Assembly (NCBI RefSeq): GCF_027498035.1
Contig: NZ_CP114978.1
Location: 3,782,001 to 3,846,000, forward strand
DNA length: 64,000 nt
Direction of reading: 5' to 3'
Origin: Pseudoxanthomonas sp.
GTDB taxonomy: Bacteria; Pseudomonadota; Gammaproteobacteria; Xanthomonadales; Xanthomonadaceae
Part shown: one piece after another, positions 35,875 through 45,214 of the stretch
How positions within the stretch are numbered: the first letter of the stretch is position 1
How the letters are laid out: each line of letters begins with the position of its first letter
The notes under the pieces: model-generated
What the model was told of the DNA's origin: nothing
Seen by the model: only the letters and a program-made list of their open reading frames with translations
Databases searched by the model: none
Made by a program: the position numbers and the translations under genes

Positions 35875-36267
35875 ATGGCCAAGCCAGCTGCAAAGGCACC
35901 GAAGAAGAAGATCAAGCGCGTCATCACTGATGGCGTCGCCCACGTCCACGCTTCCTTCAACAACACCATCGTCACCATCACCGACCGCCAGGGCAATGCG
36001 CTCTCGTGGGCTACGTCGGGCGGTGCGGGCTTCCGCGGTTCGCGCAAGTCCACCCCGTTCGCAGCACAGGTCGCCGCCGAAAAGGCGGGCCGCGCTGCCC
36101 TGGACTACGGTTTGAAGTCGCTGGAAGTCCGCATCAAGGGTCCGGGTCCGGGCCGTGAGTCGGCCGTACGTTCGCTCAACAACGTCGGCTACAAGATCAC
36201 CAACATCATCGACGTGACGCCAATCCCGCACAACGGGTGCCGTCCGCCGAAGAAGCGTCGCGTCTAA
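35875..36267 (+). CDS. rpsK: 30S ribosomal protein S11
   Basis: S11 (130 residues), on the platform near the E site. Signatures are DGVAHVHASFNNTIVTITDR, WATSGGAGFRGSRKSTPFAA and the end VTPIPHNGCRPPKKRRV, where the asparagine before glycine is a known site of isoaspartate in enteric bacteria. Confidence 0.99.
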   Translation: MAKPAAKAPKKKIKRVITDGVAHVHASFNNTIVTITDRQGNALSWATSGGAGFRGSRKSTPFAAQVAAEKAGRAALDYGLKSLEVRIKGPGPGRESAVRSLNNVGYKITNIIDVTPIPHNGCRPPKKRRV

Positions 36268-36282
36268 AGGGAGCGATAAGAA

Positions 36283-36912
36283 ATGGCTCGTTACATCGGT
36301 CCTACCTGCAAACTCGCCCGTCGCGAAGGTGCAGACCTGTCCCTCAAGAGCCCGGCGCGTGCGCTGGACTCCAAGTGCAAGCTGGAGCAGAAGCCCGGCC
36401 AGCACGGCGCCACTGCCCGCCGCGGCAAGCTGTCCGACTACGCCAACCAGCTGCGTGAAAAGCAGAAGGTTAAGCGTATCTACGGCCTGTTGGAGCGTCA
36501 GTTCCGCAATTACTACAAGAAGGCCTCGACCAAGAAGGGCAACACCGGCGAGAACCTGCTGCAGCTGCTGGAAACCCGTCTGGACAACGTGATCTACCGC
36601 ATGGGTTTCGCGGTCACCCGTCCGGCCGCTCGCCAGCTGGTGTCGCATCGTGGCGTGCTGGTCAACGGCAAGTCCGTCAACCTGCCGTCCTACCAGGTCA
36701 AGGCCGGTGATGCGATCGAGCTGTCGGAAAAGGCCCAGAAGCAGCTGCGCGTGCAGGAATCCCTGAACGTTTCGGCCCAGCTGGACCTGAGCCCGTCGTG
36801 GGTGGAAGTGGATTCGAAGAAGTTCGCCGGCGTGTTCAAGGCCGTGCCGGTCCGCTCGGACCTGCCTGCCGACATCAACGAAGCGCTGATCGTCGAGCTT
36901 TACTCGAAGTAA
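36283..36912 (+). CDS. rpsD: 30S ribosomal protein S4
   Basis: S4 (209 residues), a primary 16S binder and alpha-operon repressor in enteric bacteria. It starts MARYIGPTCKLARREGADLS. The S4 RNA-binding domain is RLDNVIYRMGFAVTRPAARQ then LVSHRGVLVNGKSVNLPSYQ. It ends INEALIVELYSK. Confidence 0.99.
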   Translation: MARYIGPTCKLARREGADLSLKSPARALDSKCKLEQKPGQHGATARRGKLSDYANQLREKQKVKRIYGLLERQFRNYYKKASTKKGNTGENLLQLLETRLDNVIYRMGFAVTRPAARQLVSHRGVLVNGKSVNLPSYQVKAGDAIELSEKAQKQLRVQESLNVSAQLDLSPSWVEVDSKKFAGVFKAVPVRSDLPADINEALIVELYSK

Positions 36913-36921
36913 TCACATTCG

Positions 36922-36946
36922 CACCCCTGCTCTCGCAGGGGTGTTT
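36922..36946 (+). terminator. Hairpin between rpsD and rpoA
   Basis: CACCCCTGC (36922-36930) pairs with GCAGGGGTG (36935-36943) around TCTC and is followed by TTTG. It lies inside the operon, 19 bases before the rpoA start, so it may attenuate or tune rpoA translation. Confidence 0.55.
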
Positions 36947-36964
36947 GCAGGAGACAAAGCAAAC

Positions 36965-37963
36965 ATGACGGGTATCACTCAGCAAGTGCTGCGCCCCCGC
37001 GGCCCGCAGATCGAGCGCCTGACCGACAACCGCGCCAAGGTGGTCATCGAACCGCTGGAGCGTGGTTATGGTCATACGCTGGGCAATGCGCTGCGTCGCG
37101 TGCTGTTGTCGTCCATCCCCGGCTTCGCCATCACCGAGGTCGAGATCGACGGCGTGCTGCACGAATACAGCACCATCGAGGGTCTGCAGGAAGACGTGCT
37201 GGAAGTCCTGTTGAACCTCAAGGATGTGGCCATCCGCATCCACACCGGTGACAACGCCACCCTGAGTCTGACCAAGCAGGGCCCGGGCGTCGTGACCGCC
37301 AGCGACATCAAGACCGACCACAACGTCGAGATCCTGAATCCCGACCACGTGATCGCGCACCTGACCAAGGACATCGCGGTCAACCTGCGTCTGAAGATCG
37401 AGCGCGGCTTCGGCTACCAGCCGGCGGCTGCCCGTCGTCGTCCGGACGAAGAAAACCGCGCCATCGGCCGCCTGGTCCTGGACGCATCGTTCTCGCCGGT
37501 CCGTCGCGTTGCCTACGCCGTCGAGTCCGCTCGCGTCGAACAGCGCACCGACCTGGACAAGCTGGTCCTGGACATCGAGACCAACGGCACGATCGACGCC
37601 GAGGAAGCCGTGCGCACCGCCGCCGACATCCTGAGCGACCAGCTGTCGGTGTTCGGCGACTTCACGCACCGCGACCGCGGCGCGCCGAAGCAGCAGACCG
37701 GTGGCGTTGATCCGGTGCTGCTGCGCCCGATCGACGATCTGGAACTGACCGTGCGTTCGGCCAACTGCCTCAAGGCCGAGAGCATTTATTACATCGGCGA
37801 CCTGATCCAGAAGACCGAAGTCGAGCTGCTCAAGACCCCGAACCTCGGCAAGAAGTCGCTGACCGAGATCAAGGAAGTCCTGGCGCAGCGCGGTCTGTCC
37901 CTGGGCATGAAGCTGGAAAACTGGCCGCCGGCCGGGGTTTCGCAGCACGGCATGCTGGGCTGA
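36965..37963 (+). CDS. rpoA: RNA polymerase alpha subunit
   Basis: The alpha subunit (332 residues), which assembles the polymerase and contacts UP elements and activators. The start is MTGITQQVLRPRGPQIERLT at 36965, just after AGGAGACAAAGCAAAC. The N-terminal dimerisation motif GYGHTLGNALRRVLLSSIPG is present. The C-terminal domain contains RSANCLKAESIYYIGDLIQK and TPNLGKKSLTEIKEVLAQRG. Confidence 0.99.
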   Translation: MTGITQQVLRPRGPQIERLTDNRAKVVIEPLERGYGHTLGNALRRVLLSSIPGFAITEVEIDGVLHEYSTIEGLQEDVLEVLLNLKDVAIRIHTGDNATLSLTKQGPGVVTASDIKTDHNVEILNPDHVIAHLTKDIAVNLRLKIERGFGYQPAAARRRPDEENRAIGRLVLDASFSPVRRVAYAVESARVEQRTDLDKLVLDIETNGTIDAEEAVRTAADILSDQLSVFGDFTHRDRGAPKQQTGGVDPVLLRPIDDLELTVRSANCLKAESIYYIGDLIQKTEVELLKTPNLGKKSLTEIKEVLAQRGLSLGMKLENWPPAGVSQHGMLG

Positions 37964-37981
37964 TCCAAGCAAGACACAGGT

Positions 37982-38001
37982 CCCCGCATCTCGGTGCGGG
38001 G
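37982..38001 (+). terminator. Hairpin between rpoA and rplQ
   Basis: CCCCGCA (37982-37988) pairs with TGCGGGG (37995-38001) around TCTCGG, 18 bases after the rpoA stop. There is no T-tract. It lies in a 194-base gap, unusually long for rpoA-rplQ, where I see no gene. Confidence 0.5.
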
Positions 38002-38157
38002 ATCTGGCTGTAAACCGCAGTATTTCGACGACGGGCCACAGGCCCGCGCGATGTCCGGACAGGATGACCGGACCCGGACCAACCGCAGTCCAAGCAACAA
38101 CGCCACGATGGCGACAGCGAATCCCAATAGACCCAACATTCACTAGGAAATACCGTC

Positions 38158-38532
38158 ATGCGCCACCAGAAAGCAGGCCGTAAGTTCAACCGCACCAGCT
38201 CGCATCGCGCCGCGATGTTCTCCAACATGGCTGCGTCGCTGATCAAGCACGGCCTGATCAAGACCACCCTGCCGAAGGCCAAGGAACTGCGTCGCGTCGC
38301 CGAGCCGCTGATCACCCTGGCCAAGGTCGATGGCGTTGCCAACCGCCGCCTGGCTTTCGCGCGTCTGCGCGACAAGGAAGCCGTGGGCACCCTGTTCACC
38401 ACGCTGGGCCCGCGCTATGTGTCGCGCCCGGGTGGCTACCTGCGCATCCTCAAGTGCGGTTTCCGTGCTGGCGACAACGCGCCGATGGCCTACGTGGAAC
38501 TGGTCGACCGTCCGGACGCTGCCACCGAGTAA
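38158..38532 (+). CDS. rplQ: 50S ribosomal protein L17
   Basis: L17 (124 residues), the last gene of the cluster. It starts MRHQKAGRKFNRTSSHRAAM. Signatures are NMAASLIKHGLIKTTLPKAK and YLRILKCGFRAGDNAPMAYV. A strong terminator follows 31 bases after its stop. Confidence 0.99.
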   Translation: MRHQKAGRKFNRTSSHRAAMFSNMAASLIKHGLIKTTLPKAKELRRVAEPLITLAKVDGVANRRLAFARLRDKEAVGTLFTTLGPRYVSRPGGYLRILKCGFRAGDNAPMAYVELVDRPDAATE

Positions 38533-38563
38533 TCGGTCGCACGCCGACATCGATCCAAGCGGA

Positions 38564-38590
38564 CCCCGGCTGATGCCGGGGTTTTGCTTT
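38564..38590 (+). terminator. Rho-independent terminator of the alpha operon
   Basis: CCCCGGC pairs with GCCGGGG around TGAT, followed by TTTTGCTTT. It is a textbook terminator closing the ribosomal super-cluster. Confidence 0.9.
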
Positions 38591-38696
38591 ATGGGCATCG
38601 ATGAAATGAAGCCATGCGATGCAGCGTGCCATCCTGTCATTGGCCCGCAAGGGGCGGGATGGCGATAATGCGGGCACTTTCCAGATGTACGTGCCC

Positions 38697-39206
38697 ATGA
38701 ATCCTTTCCGCTGGTCTTTCCGTGCGCAGTTCCTCTCCGGTTTCGTGGCGTGCGTGGTGCTGCTTGGCGCCGCGCTGTACACACAGTATTTCCAGAACCA
38801 GATTCCGTGCCCGCTGTGCACGTTCCAGCGGGGCGCGTTCGCGCTGCTCGGCGTGTTGTTCCTGATTGGTGGGCTGCATGCGCCGAAGGGACGCGGTGGC
38901 CGGGCGACGTACGGCGTGCTTGCGCTGGTCCCGGCATTCATTGGTCTGGGGATCGCCGGTCGCCACGTGTGGCTGCAGCACCTACCGCCGGACCAGGTGC
39001 CGGCCTGCGGTCCGGACCTGGCTTACATGATGGAAGCCTTCCCGATGGGGGCGATGCTGCGGCAGGTGCTGACCGGCTCGGGCGAATGCGCCGAGGTGAC
39101 CTGGCGCCTGCTGGGCCTGTCGATGCCGGAGTGGAGCCTGCTGTGGTTCGTGCTGCTGACGGCGTGGTTGCTGGTGGCCGCGTTCCGGCACCGCAAGCGC
39201 CGCTGA
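38697..39206 (+). CDS. dsbB: Disulfide bond formation protein B
   Basis: DsbB-type inner-membrane quinone oxidoreductase (169 residues) that reoxidises periplasmic DsbA. The start MNPFRWSFRAQFLSGFVACV at 38697 places the basic N-terminus before the first membrane helix. Four helices are visible. The first periplasmic redox pair is QNQIPCPLCTFQRG. The second pair is the cysteines of VPACGPDLAY and GSGECAEVTW. Confidence 0.93.
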   Translation: MNPFRWSFRAQFLSGFVACVVLLGAALYTQYFQNQIPCPLCTFQRGAFALLGVLFLIGGLHAPKGRGGRATYGVLALVPAFIGLGIAGRHVWLQHLPPDQVPACGPDLAYMMEAFPMGAMLRQVLTGSGECAEVTWRLLGLSMPEWSLLWFVLLTAWLLVAAFRHRKRR

Positions 39207-39215
39207 TGGTTTGAG

Positions 39216-39241
39216 AAGGCCGGCAAGGAGTTGCCGGCCTT
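39216..39241. terminator. Bidirectional terminator between dsbB and the TonB receptor
   Basis: AAGGCCGGCAA pairs perfectly with TTGCCGGCCTT around GGAG. It sits between two convergent genes, with A/T ends on both sides. Confidence 0.8.
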
Positions 39242-39258
39242 GGGTTCATGCAGGCAGG

Positions 39259-41385
39259 TCAGAAGTCCTGCTGCAGGGACAGGTACACGCCGCGCCTGGG
39301 TGCCCACTGCGGTGCGAAGACGCCGATGCCGCCGCCATCGCGCAACTGGTAGCTGCGGTCCAGTGCGTTGACCGCAGCCACCTGCACGTGCAGCGGGTGG
39401 TGCGTATCGGCTTCGAAGTCGTGTGCCGCGCTCAGGTTCAACTGGAAGTACGACGGCAGCTCGGCACCGTTCGGCACCGTATCGGTGTCGGTCCGCAGGC
39501 CGCTGCCATACAGGTAGTTCGCGCCAAGCCGGTTATGGCCGACGAAGCTGTAGCTGACACCGCCGGATGAAGTGAACTTCTGGTCGTGGTCCAGGTGGAT
39601 CCAGTTGTCGGCCACGTAGGCCAGTGCGGCGGGGTCGAAGTTGTAGCTGCCGGTCATGACCTGCTTGCCCATGGCCTTGCTGTAGGCCCCATTGAAGTAG
39701 GCGCTGATCGGGCCGTTATCGTAATCAGCCGAAAACTCCAGGCCGCGGATGTGGCCGTAGCGATAGTTGAAGGTCGAATAGATGTACGCGGCGCCGAATT
39801 GGCCTTCGTCCTGCAGGCGGTCCGCGCGGCGGTCGTAGGCGTCCAGGCCGAGGGTGAGGTGGTCGCCGACGTTCTGTGACACGCCCAGGTCGTAGTAGTT
39901 GCTGCGCTCGCTGAGTGGCGCATTGGTGCCGGCGGCAACCTGCTGGTTGGTGGTGCCGTTGTACAGGGCGATGTCGCCGGTGGAGATCAGCTCCGCGGCT
40001 GGTGGCGTGAAGTAGCGCGCATAGCCGGCGTGCACGGTGGTGCTGTCGGTCGCCTGCCAGACGGCGCCGATGCGCGGGCTGACCTGGCCTTCCTCACTGC
40101 CGAAGGCCTTGTAGCGATCTCCACGCAGGCCGTAGTTCACCACCCAGTCGTCACCGATCTTCCACTCGTCCTGCAGATAGATCGCGGTGGTGCTGGTATG
40201 GAAGCGGCTGGCGTCGGGAATCAGCTCCGGAACATTGCTGGTCTGGTTGCCGTCGGCGTCGGCGGGGAAGACCCACGAATTGTTGCTGGCCAGCGCGTGT
40301 TCGAAGTCGCCATACACGCCGTAGCGCAGGGTGTGGGAGTCGCCCAGTGGCGTGGAGAAATCGGCCTGCAGGACGTTGGCGCGATTGCTGCGCTGAACCT
40401 GCGAGGCGACACCGTCGAAGATCAGGTCGCCTTCGACATCCGGATCGAAGGCCACGCTGCTGTAGCGCTGGCTCAGCGAGACCTGATAGGACGTCGCATC
40501 GCCCAGCAGCCCCTGCAGGGAAACGGTGGCGAAGCGGGTCTTTTCCTGCTGGTTCTCATCCAATGCCGACGAGTCGTACGTGGTGGTGCCCTGATCGTCA
40601 TAAGCAGGCGTCTGGCCAGGATTGTCGGGGACCTGGAAGCGGTTGTTCGCATAGCCAGCCATCACGCTGATTCGGGTGTCGTCGTTGATCAGGTAGCTGA
40701 GGTCGGCGAAGGCTTTGCCCTGATGGGTCTTGTCATGCTCCGGCGTGCGGCTGCCGGTGGGGTTCTCCAGGCCAATCTTGTTCTGGTCGTAGTCGCCGGT
40801 GACGAACCAGCTCCAGCGTCCCTGGCTGCCCCACCAGGAGGCCGAGGGATTGAAGGTGCCGAACGAGCCCGTGGTCAGGCCGATGCTGCCGCCGTTGCCC
40901 AGTTCGTGGCCATTCTTGGTGGTGATGTCCACCACCGCGGCGGTGCGGTCGCCGAACTGCGCCGGCAAGGCGCCATCAAGCAGGCGGATGCTCTTGATCG
41001 TGCGCGCGTCCAGGCTCTGGCCGAAGCCGGAGATGGATTCGGGAATGATCACGCCATTGATGCGGTACTGGAGGTTGGCATGATCGCCACGCACGTGGAC
41101 GCCGCCATAGGAGTCCTGGACCACGCCCGGCGCCTGCAGCAGCACCTGGTTCATGGGCGTGGAGGCGCCGAGCGGCAACTTCTGGATATCGGCCGAGGAG
41201 ATGGTGAACTGGCTGCTGCCGATGTCCGGGGACAGCGCATTGCGTGCCACGTCCAGCTTGGCAGTCACTTTGACTGCATCCAGGTTGGTGGGCGTATCGG
41301 TTGTGCTGTCGGCTGTATCGGCCAGTGCCGGAGCGGTGGCCAGTGCCAGGGAGATGGCCAGGGCGAGGGGGCGGAACGCGTTCAT
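39259..41385 (-). CDS. TonB-dependent outer-membrane receptor, substrate unknown
   Basis: An outer-membrane gated channel (708 residues). The start at 41385 gives the signal peptide MNAFRPLALAISLALATAPA, cleaved near ALADT. The plug domain follows with VLLQAPGVVQDSYGGVHVRG and YRINGVIIPE. The beta-barrel covers the rest and ends in an aromatic residue (YLSLQQDF), as outer-membrane proteins do. No TonB box is certain; the segment TNLDAVKVTAK after the signal is a candidate. There is no adjacent siderophore, vitamin or sugar gene to reveal the ligand. Confidence 0.88.
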   Translation of the reverse strand: MNAFRPLALAISLALATAPALADTADSTTDTPTNLDAVKVTAKLDVARNALSPDIGSSQFTISSADIQKLPLGASTPMNQVLLQAPGVVQDSYGGVHVRGDHANLQYRINGVIIPESISGFGQSLDARTIKSIRLLDGALPAQFGDRTAAVVDITTKNGHELGNGGSIGLTTGSFGTFNPSASWWGSQGRWSWFVTGDYDQNKIGLENPTGSRTPEHDKTHQGKAFADLSYLINDDTRISVMAGYANNRFQVPDNPGQTPAYDDQGTTTYDSSALDENQQEKTRFATVSLQGLLGDATSYQVSLSQRYSSVAFDPDVEGDLIFDGVASQVQRSNRANVLQADFSTPLGDSHTLRYGVYGDFEHALASNNSWVFPADADGNQTSNVPELIPDASRFHTSTTAIYLQDEWKIGDDWVVNYGLRGDRYKAFGSEEGQVSPRIGAVWQATDSTTVHAGYARYFTPPAAELISTGDIALYNGTTNQQVAAGTNAPLSERSNYYDLGVSQNVGDHLTLGLDAYDRRADRLQDEGQFGAAYIYSTFNYRYGHIRGLEFSADYDNGPISAYFNGAYSKAMGKQVMTGSYNFDPAALAYVADNWIHLDHDQKFTSSGGVSYSFVGHNRLGANYLYGSGLRTDTDTVPNGAELPSYFQLNLSAAHDFEADTHHPLHVQVAAVNALDRSYQLRDGGGIGVFAPQWAPRRGVYLSLQQDF

Positions 41386-41584
41386 GGAGTCCAATGCGTG
41401 GGGGCGAAAGATTTCGTTATTGAGTAACGTTCCTCTCCGTTGCCCCTGGCCGCCTAGGCCAGAAGTCACGCTGCCGGATTCGGCTTTGCCGCGGGTTCAA
41501 TGACATCGGAAAAATGTCGGAGCCGTCAGGCTTTGTCGTGCTGGCCAGGTCTGCGATCATGCGCGACTGATCTGGAGCCCCACG
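41386..41584. promoter_or_regulatory. Divergent region between TonB receptor and DAHP synthase
   Basis: A plausible plus-strand promoter is TTGTCG (41533-41538), 16 bp, GATCAT (41555-41560), about 25 bases before the DAHP synthase start. On the minus side CGTTA-CTCAA-TAACG can form a small hairpin in the receptor leader. No gene is seen. Confidence 0.4.
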
Positions 41585-42976
41585 ATGTCCTTGCCGTCCC
41601 CCACACCATCGGCCGAAACGACCACCAACGGGTGGAGCCCTGGCAGTTGGCGTGCGCGCCCGGCGCTGCAGATGCCCACCTATCCCGATGCCGCGGCGCT
41701 GAAGTCGACGCTGGAAGAGCTGGGCCGGCTGCCGCCGCTGGTGACGTCGTGGGAGATCTTCGCGCTGAAGAGGCAGCTGGCCGAGGCACAGGAAGGCAAG
41801 CGCTTTCTGCTGCAGGGTGGCGACTGCGCCGAGAGTTTTTCCGACTGCGAATCCGGGCTGATTTCCAACCGCCTGAAAGTGCTGCTGCAGATGAGCCTGG
41901 TGCTGGTGCACGGCCTGCAGCTGCCGGTGGTGCGGGTCGGCCGCTTTGCTGGCCAGTACGCCAAGCCGCGTTCGACCGACATGGAAACCCGCGGCGACAT
42001 CACCCTGCCGAGTTATCGCGGCGACCTGGTCAATGCGCCCGAATTCAGCGAGGCCGCGCGCATTCCTGACCCGCAGCGGATGATCCGCGCGCACTCGCGT
42101 TCGGCCATGACGATGAACTTCGTGCGGGCGCTGATCGATGGCGGCTTCGCCGACCTGCACCATCCCGAGTACTGGAACCTCAACTGGGTCGGTTATTCGC
42201 CGCTGGCCAACGAATACCAGCAGATGGTGTCGGACATCGGCGGCGCGGTGCGTTTCATGGAAACGCTGGCTGGCGTTGAAGTGCACAACCTCAATCGGAT
42301 TGATTTCTACACCTCGCACGAAGCGCTGTTGTTGCCCTACGAAGAAGCGCTGACCCGCGAAGTGCCGCGCCAGCGGGGCTGGTTCAACCTGTCCACGCAT
42401 TACCCGTGGATTGGCATGCGCACCGCAGCGCTCGATGGTGCGCATGTGGAATACCTGCGCGGCGTGCGCAATCCCATCGCGATCAAGGTCGGTCCGTCGG
42501 TGCAGCCCGACCAGCTGCTGCGGTTGATGGATGTCCTCAATCCCGATGACGAACCTGGCCGCCTGAGCTTCATCCATCGCATGGGCGCCGCGCAGATCGC
42601 CGACAAGCTGCCGCCGTTGCTGGAGGCGGTCAAGCGCGATGGCCGGCGCGTGCTATGGGTCTGCGATGCGATGCACGGCAATACCGAAAGCACCTCCAAT
42701 GGCTTCAAGACGCGCCGCTTCGACAATATCCGCAGTGAAGTCGAACAGTCCTTCGATCTGCATGCCGCGGCCGGCACCCGCCTGGGTGGCGTGCATCTGG
42801 AGCTGACCGGCGAGGACGTCACCGAATGCACCGGCGGTGCGCGCGAGCTGACCGACGTGGACCTGGAGCGGGCCTATCGTTCGACCGTCGATCCGCGCCT
42901 GAACTACGAGCAGTCGCTGGAAATCGCGATGCTGATCGTGCGCAAGCAGCGCCAGAACGCGGTCGCCGCCGTCTAG
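41585..42976 (+). CDS. Class II 3-deoxy-7-phosphoheptulonate (DAHP) synthase
   Basis: Condenses phosphoenolpyruvate and erythrose 4-phosphate in the first step of aromatic amino-acid synthesis (463 residues). It is the plant-like class II form: SWRARPALQMPTYPDAAALK, LLQGGDCAESFSDC with the metal-site cysteine, RVGRFAGQYAKPRS and IGMRTAALDGAHVEYLRG. The C-terminus has WVCDAMHGNTESTSNGFKTR and GGVHLELTGEDVTECTGGAR. It is unlike the AroF/G/H class I enzymes. It stands alone, with no other aro gene nearby. Confidence 0.95.
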   Translation: MSLPSPTPSAETTTNGWSPGSWRARPALQMPTYPDAAALKSTLEELGRLPPLVTSWEIFALKRQLAEAQEGKRFLLQGGDCAESFSDCESGLISNRLKVLLQMSLVLVHGLQLPVVRVGRFAGQYAKPRSTDMETRGDITLPSYRGDLVNAPEFSEAARIPDPQRMIRAHSRSAMTMNFVRALIDGGFADLHHPEYWNLNWVGYSPLANEYQQMVSDIGGAVRFMETLAGVEVHNLNRIDFYTSHEALLLPYEEALTREVPRQRGWFNLSTHYPWIGMRTAALDGAHVEYLRGVRNPIAIKVGPSVQPDQLLRLMDVLNPDDEPGRLSFIHRMGAAQIADKLPPLLEAVKRDGRRVLWVCDAMHGNTESTSNGFKTRRFDNIRSEVEQSFDLHAAAGTRLGGVHLELTGEDVTECTGGARELTDVDLERAYRSTVDPRLNYEQSLEIAMLIVRKQRQNAVAAV

Positions 42977-43044
42977 CGTTGAGGGCGAAGGGTGCATCGC
43001 CCGGCGCCGGAGACTTCCGCTGCCCGCAGGCATGATGCCTGGCG

Positions 43045-44649
43045 TTACCTGGCGACCTTCGGCTCGGCCAGGGTCGGCAGGTATTGCGGGGGCGTCCGCG
43101 CCAGCGTGCGCTGCTCGTAGTCGTAGCCCAGTTCGATCAGCCTGGCCTCGCTCCAGGCGGTGCCGATGAACAGGATGCCCAGCGGCAGGCCACGGCTGCT
43201 GCCCATCGGCACGGTCAGGCTGGGATAGCCGGCCACCGCCGCCGCGCCGTAACCGGCACCGGGGAACGGATCCTTGAACGTCGGATCGGTGCGCCACGCC
43301 GGGCCGGTCGAAGCGGCGATCAAGGCGTCGAGCTTCTGCGCCTTCAGTGCCGCATCGATGCCTTCCGGCCCGGCCAGGCGTTTGATGCGCGAGCGCGCCT
43401 GGATATAGGCCGGATCGTTGAGGCCGCCCATCGCTGCGGACTGTTCGAACAGGTCCTGGCCGAACAGGCCCAGCTCGTCGCGCGCGTGTTGCTGGTTGAA
43501 GCCGATCAGCTGCTGCAGCGACGACAGTGGCGCGTCGTGGCTGGTCAGGTAGCGCGCCAGGCCGTTCTTGAACTCGGTCTTGAGCACCAGCAGTTCGTCG
43601 TCATCCCATTGCCCGGCAGTGGGGATTTCGGCATCCACCACCGTGGCGCCGGCCTGGCGCAGGGTGATGACTGCGCCCTCCATCGCCTTGGCCACGTCGG
43701 GGCTGAAATTGAAGCTGCTGCGGAGGACGCCGATCCGTGCGCCCTTCAGTCCGCCCGGACGCAAGCGCGCCTGATAATCCAGCGCCGCATTGAGCGTGGC
43801 GTAACCGGTGGTGGCATCGGCGGCATCGCGCCCGGCCATCACCGACAGCAGCGCGGCGGCATCGGACACGGTGCGGGTGATCGGGCCGGCGGTGTCCTGG
43901 CTCCAGGAGATCGGCACGATGCCGTCGCGACTGACCAGGCCGACCGTGGGCTTCAGGCCGACGACGCCGTTGACCGAAGCCGGGCAGATGATGCTGCCGT
44001 CGGTTTCGGTGCCGACCGTGGCGGCGGCCAGGTTGGCCGAGGCGGCCACGCCGCTGCCGGCGCTCGAACCGCAGGGATTGCGATCCAGTACGTAGGGGTT
44101 GCGGGTCTGGCCGCCGACGCCGCTCCAGCCGGAGATCGAATCGGTGGCGCGGAAGTTCGCCCATTCGCTCAGGTTGGTCTTGCCCAGGATCACCGCGCCG
44201 GCTTCGCGCAGGCGCTTGACCAGGAAGGCGTCCTGCTTGGGGCGGAAGTCCTTCAAGGCCAGCGAGCCAGCCGTGGTTGCCATCGGCGTGGCGTCGATGT
44301 TGTCCTTGAGCAGGATCGGGATGCCCTGCAGCGGTCCGCGGATGGTGCCACCCTCGCGTTCGCGGTCGCGCAGGGCCGCTTCGGTCATCGCCTCGGGATT
44401 GAGTTGGATCACCGCGTTGAGCTTCGGCCCGGCGCGATCGACCTGGGCAATGCGGTCCAGGTAGGCGCGGGTCAGCGTGCGACTGTCCAGCGTGCCGTCC
44501 TGCATGCGCTGCTGCAGCTGGGCGATGGTCTGTTCGGCGTAGAGGAAATTGGCTGGTGCGGCCAGGGCATCCCTGGACGGGGTCGCCGGCACCGAGCAGG
44601 CCGTCAGGACGAGCAGGCACGACAGGCTCAGCGCAGGCCAGGCACGCAT
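43045..44649 (-). CDS. Secreted amidase-signature lipoprotein, peptide-amidase-like
   Basis: An amidase-signature hydrolase (534 residues). The N-terminus MRAWPALSLSCLLVLTACSV carries a lipobox (LTAC), so it is a predicted lipoprotein. The catalytic Ser-Ser-Lys elements are visible: the lysine in GIPILLKDNIDATPMATTAG and the serines in PCGSSAGSGVAASANLAAAT with TETDGSIICPASVNGVVGLK. From memory it closely resembles the Stenotrophomonas maltophilia peptide amidase, which removes C-terminal amides from peptides (ETDGSI and GLKPTVGLVSRDGI match). GatA is excluded by the signal peptide and lack of gatB/C neighbours. The true substrate is unproven. Confidence 0.85.
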   Translation of the reverse strand: MRAWPALSLSCLLVLTACSVPATPSRDALAAPANFLYAEQTIAQLQQRMQDGTLDSRTLTRAYLDRIAQVDRAGPKLNAVIQLNPEAMTEAALRDREREGGTIRGPLQGIPILLKDNIDATPMATTAGSLALKDFRPKQDAFLVKRLREAGAVILGKTNLSEWANFRATDSISGWSGVGGQTRNPYVLDRNPCGSSAGSGVAASANLAAATVGTETDGSIICPASVNGVVGLKPTVGLVSRDGIVPISWSQDTAGPITRTVSDAAALLSVMAGRDAADATTGYATLNAALDYQARLRPGGLKGARIGVLRSSFNFSPDVAKAMEGAVITLRQAGATVVDAEIPTAGQWDDDELLVLKTEFKNGLARYLTSHDAPLSSLQQLIGFNQQHARDELGLFGQDLFEQSAAMGGLNDPAYIQARSRIKRLAGPEGIDAALKAQKLDALIAASTGPAWRTDPTFKDPFPGAGYGAAAVAGYPSLTVPMGSSRGLPLGILFIGTAWSEARLIELGYDYEQRTLARTPPQYLPTLAEPKVAR

Positions 44650-44709
44650 TGCAATATTCCGCAGACCGAGACGCCGCAGGCTATACGCTCGCGGCCCGGA
44701 CGCGCAACG

Positions 44710-45183
44710 TCAGTGGCGACGCCGGCGCAGCAGGTCGCGGGCCAGGATGGCCACGACTAGCAGGTTGAGGATGACCACCGCACCGGTATGCCAGCCCGGA
44801 TGCCGGGCCAGTGCGTACATGTCGAAGGGCAGGTAGACCGCCGTGCCCACGCAGCCCAGCCAGGATGCCCAGGCCTTGGCACGCCACAGGCCCCACGATT
44901 CCACCAACCGCCAGACGGCGTAGATGGTGACCACCGCGACGGCCAGGTGGACCGCTTCGGGATTGATGGCTTTGAGCAGCGAGGGCAGGGTGCCCCGGTC
45001 GGGGTCAAGGTTGAAGCGCGCGATCATCTCGTGGATGAAGCGGCGGATGGGCCCGGGGCCCATCACTTCCAGGCTGGCCGCTGCGATCAGGGCCAGCAGG
45101 CCCTTGGCCAGTTCGAACAGCGCCAGCGCATGCAATCCCGGATGCGCATGCGGATCCGGGTTGTAGGGGCGTTGCGGATGCAT
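44710..45183 (-). CDS. DUF2127 family membrane protein
   Basis: A small membrane protein (157 residues) of unknown function. It begins with a polar segment, MHPQRPYNPDPHAHPGLHAL. Hydrophobic helices follow near residues 19-37, 75-97, 103-120 and 132-150, then a basic end RDLLRRRRH. The pattern LHALALFELAKGLLALIAAA resembles the DUF2127 family. It begins 31 bases after typA ends and precedes the amidase on the same strand, so all three could share a transcript. Confidence 0.7.
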   Translation of the reverse strand: MHPQRPYNPDPHAHPGLHALALFELAKGLLALIAAASLEVMGPGPIRRFIHEMIARFNLDPDRGTLPSLLKAINPEAVHLAVAVVTIYAVWRLVESWGLWRAKAWASWLGCVGTAVYLPFDMYALARHPGWHTGAVVILNLLVVAILARDLLRRRRH

Positions 45184-45214
45184 CGAACGTGCGAAGGGCC
45201 GTGTTGCGAGGCGA

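Noticed and set aside
41386..41584. Cobalamin, TPP or similar riboswitch ahead of the TonB receptor
   Set aside because: I looked for the conserved boxes of these riboswitches and found none; only a 5-bp hairpin is present.
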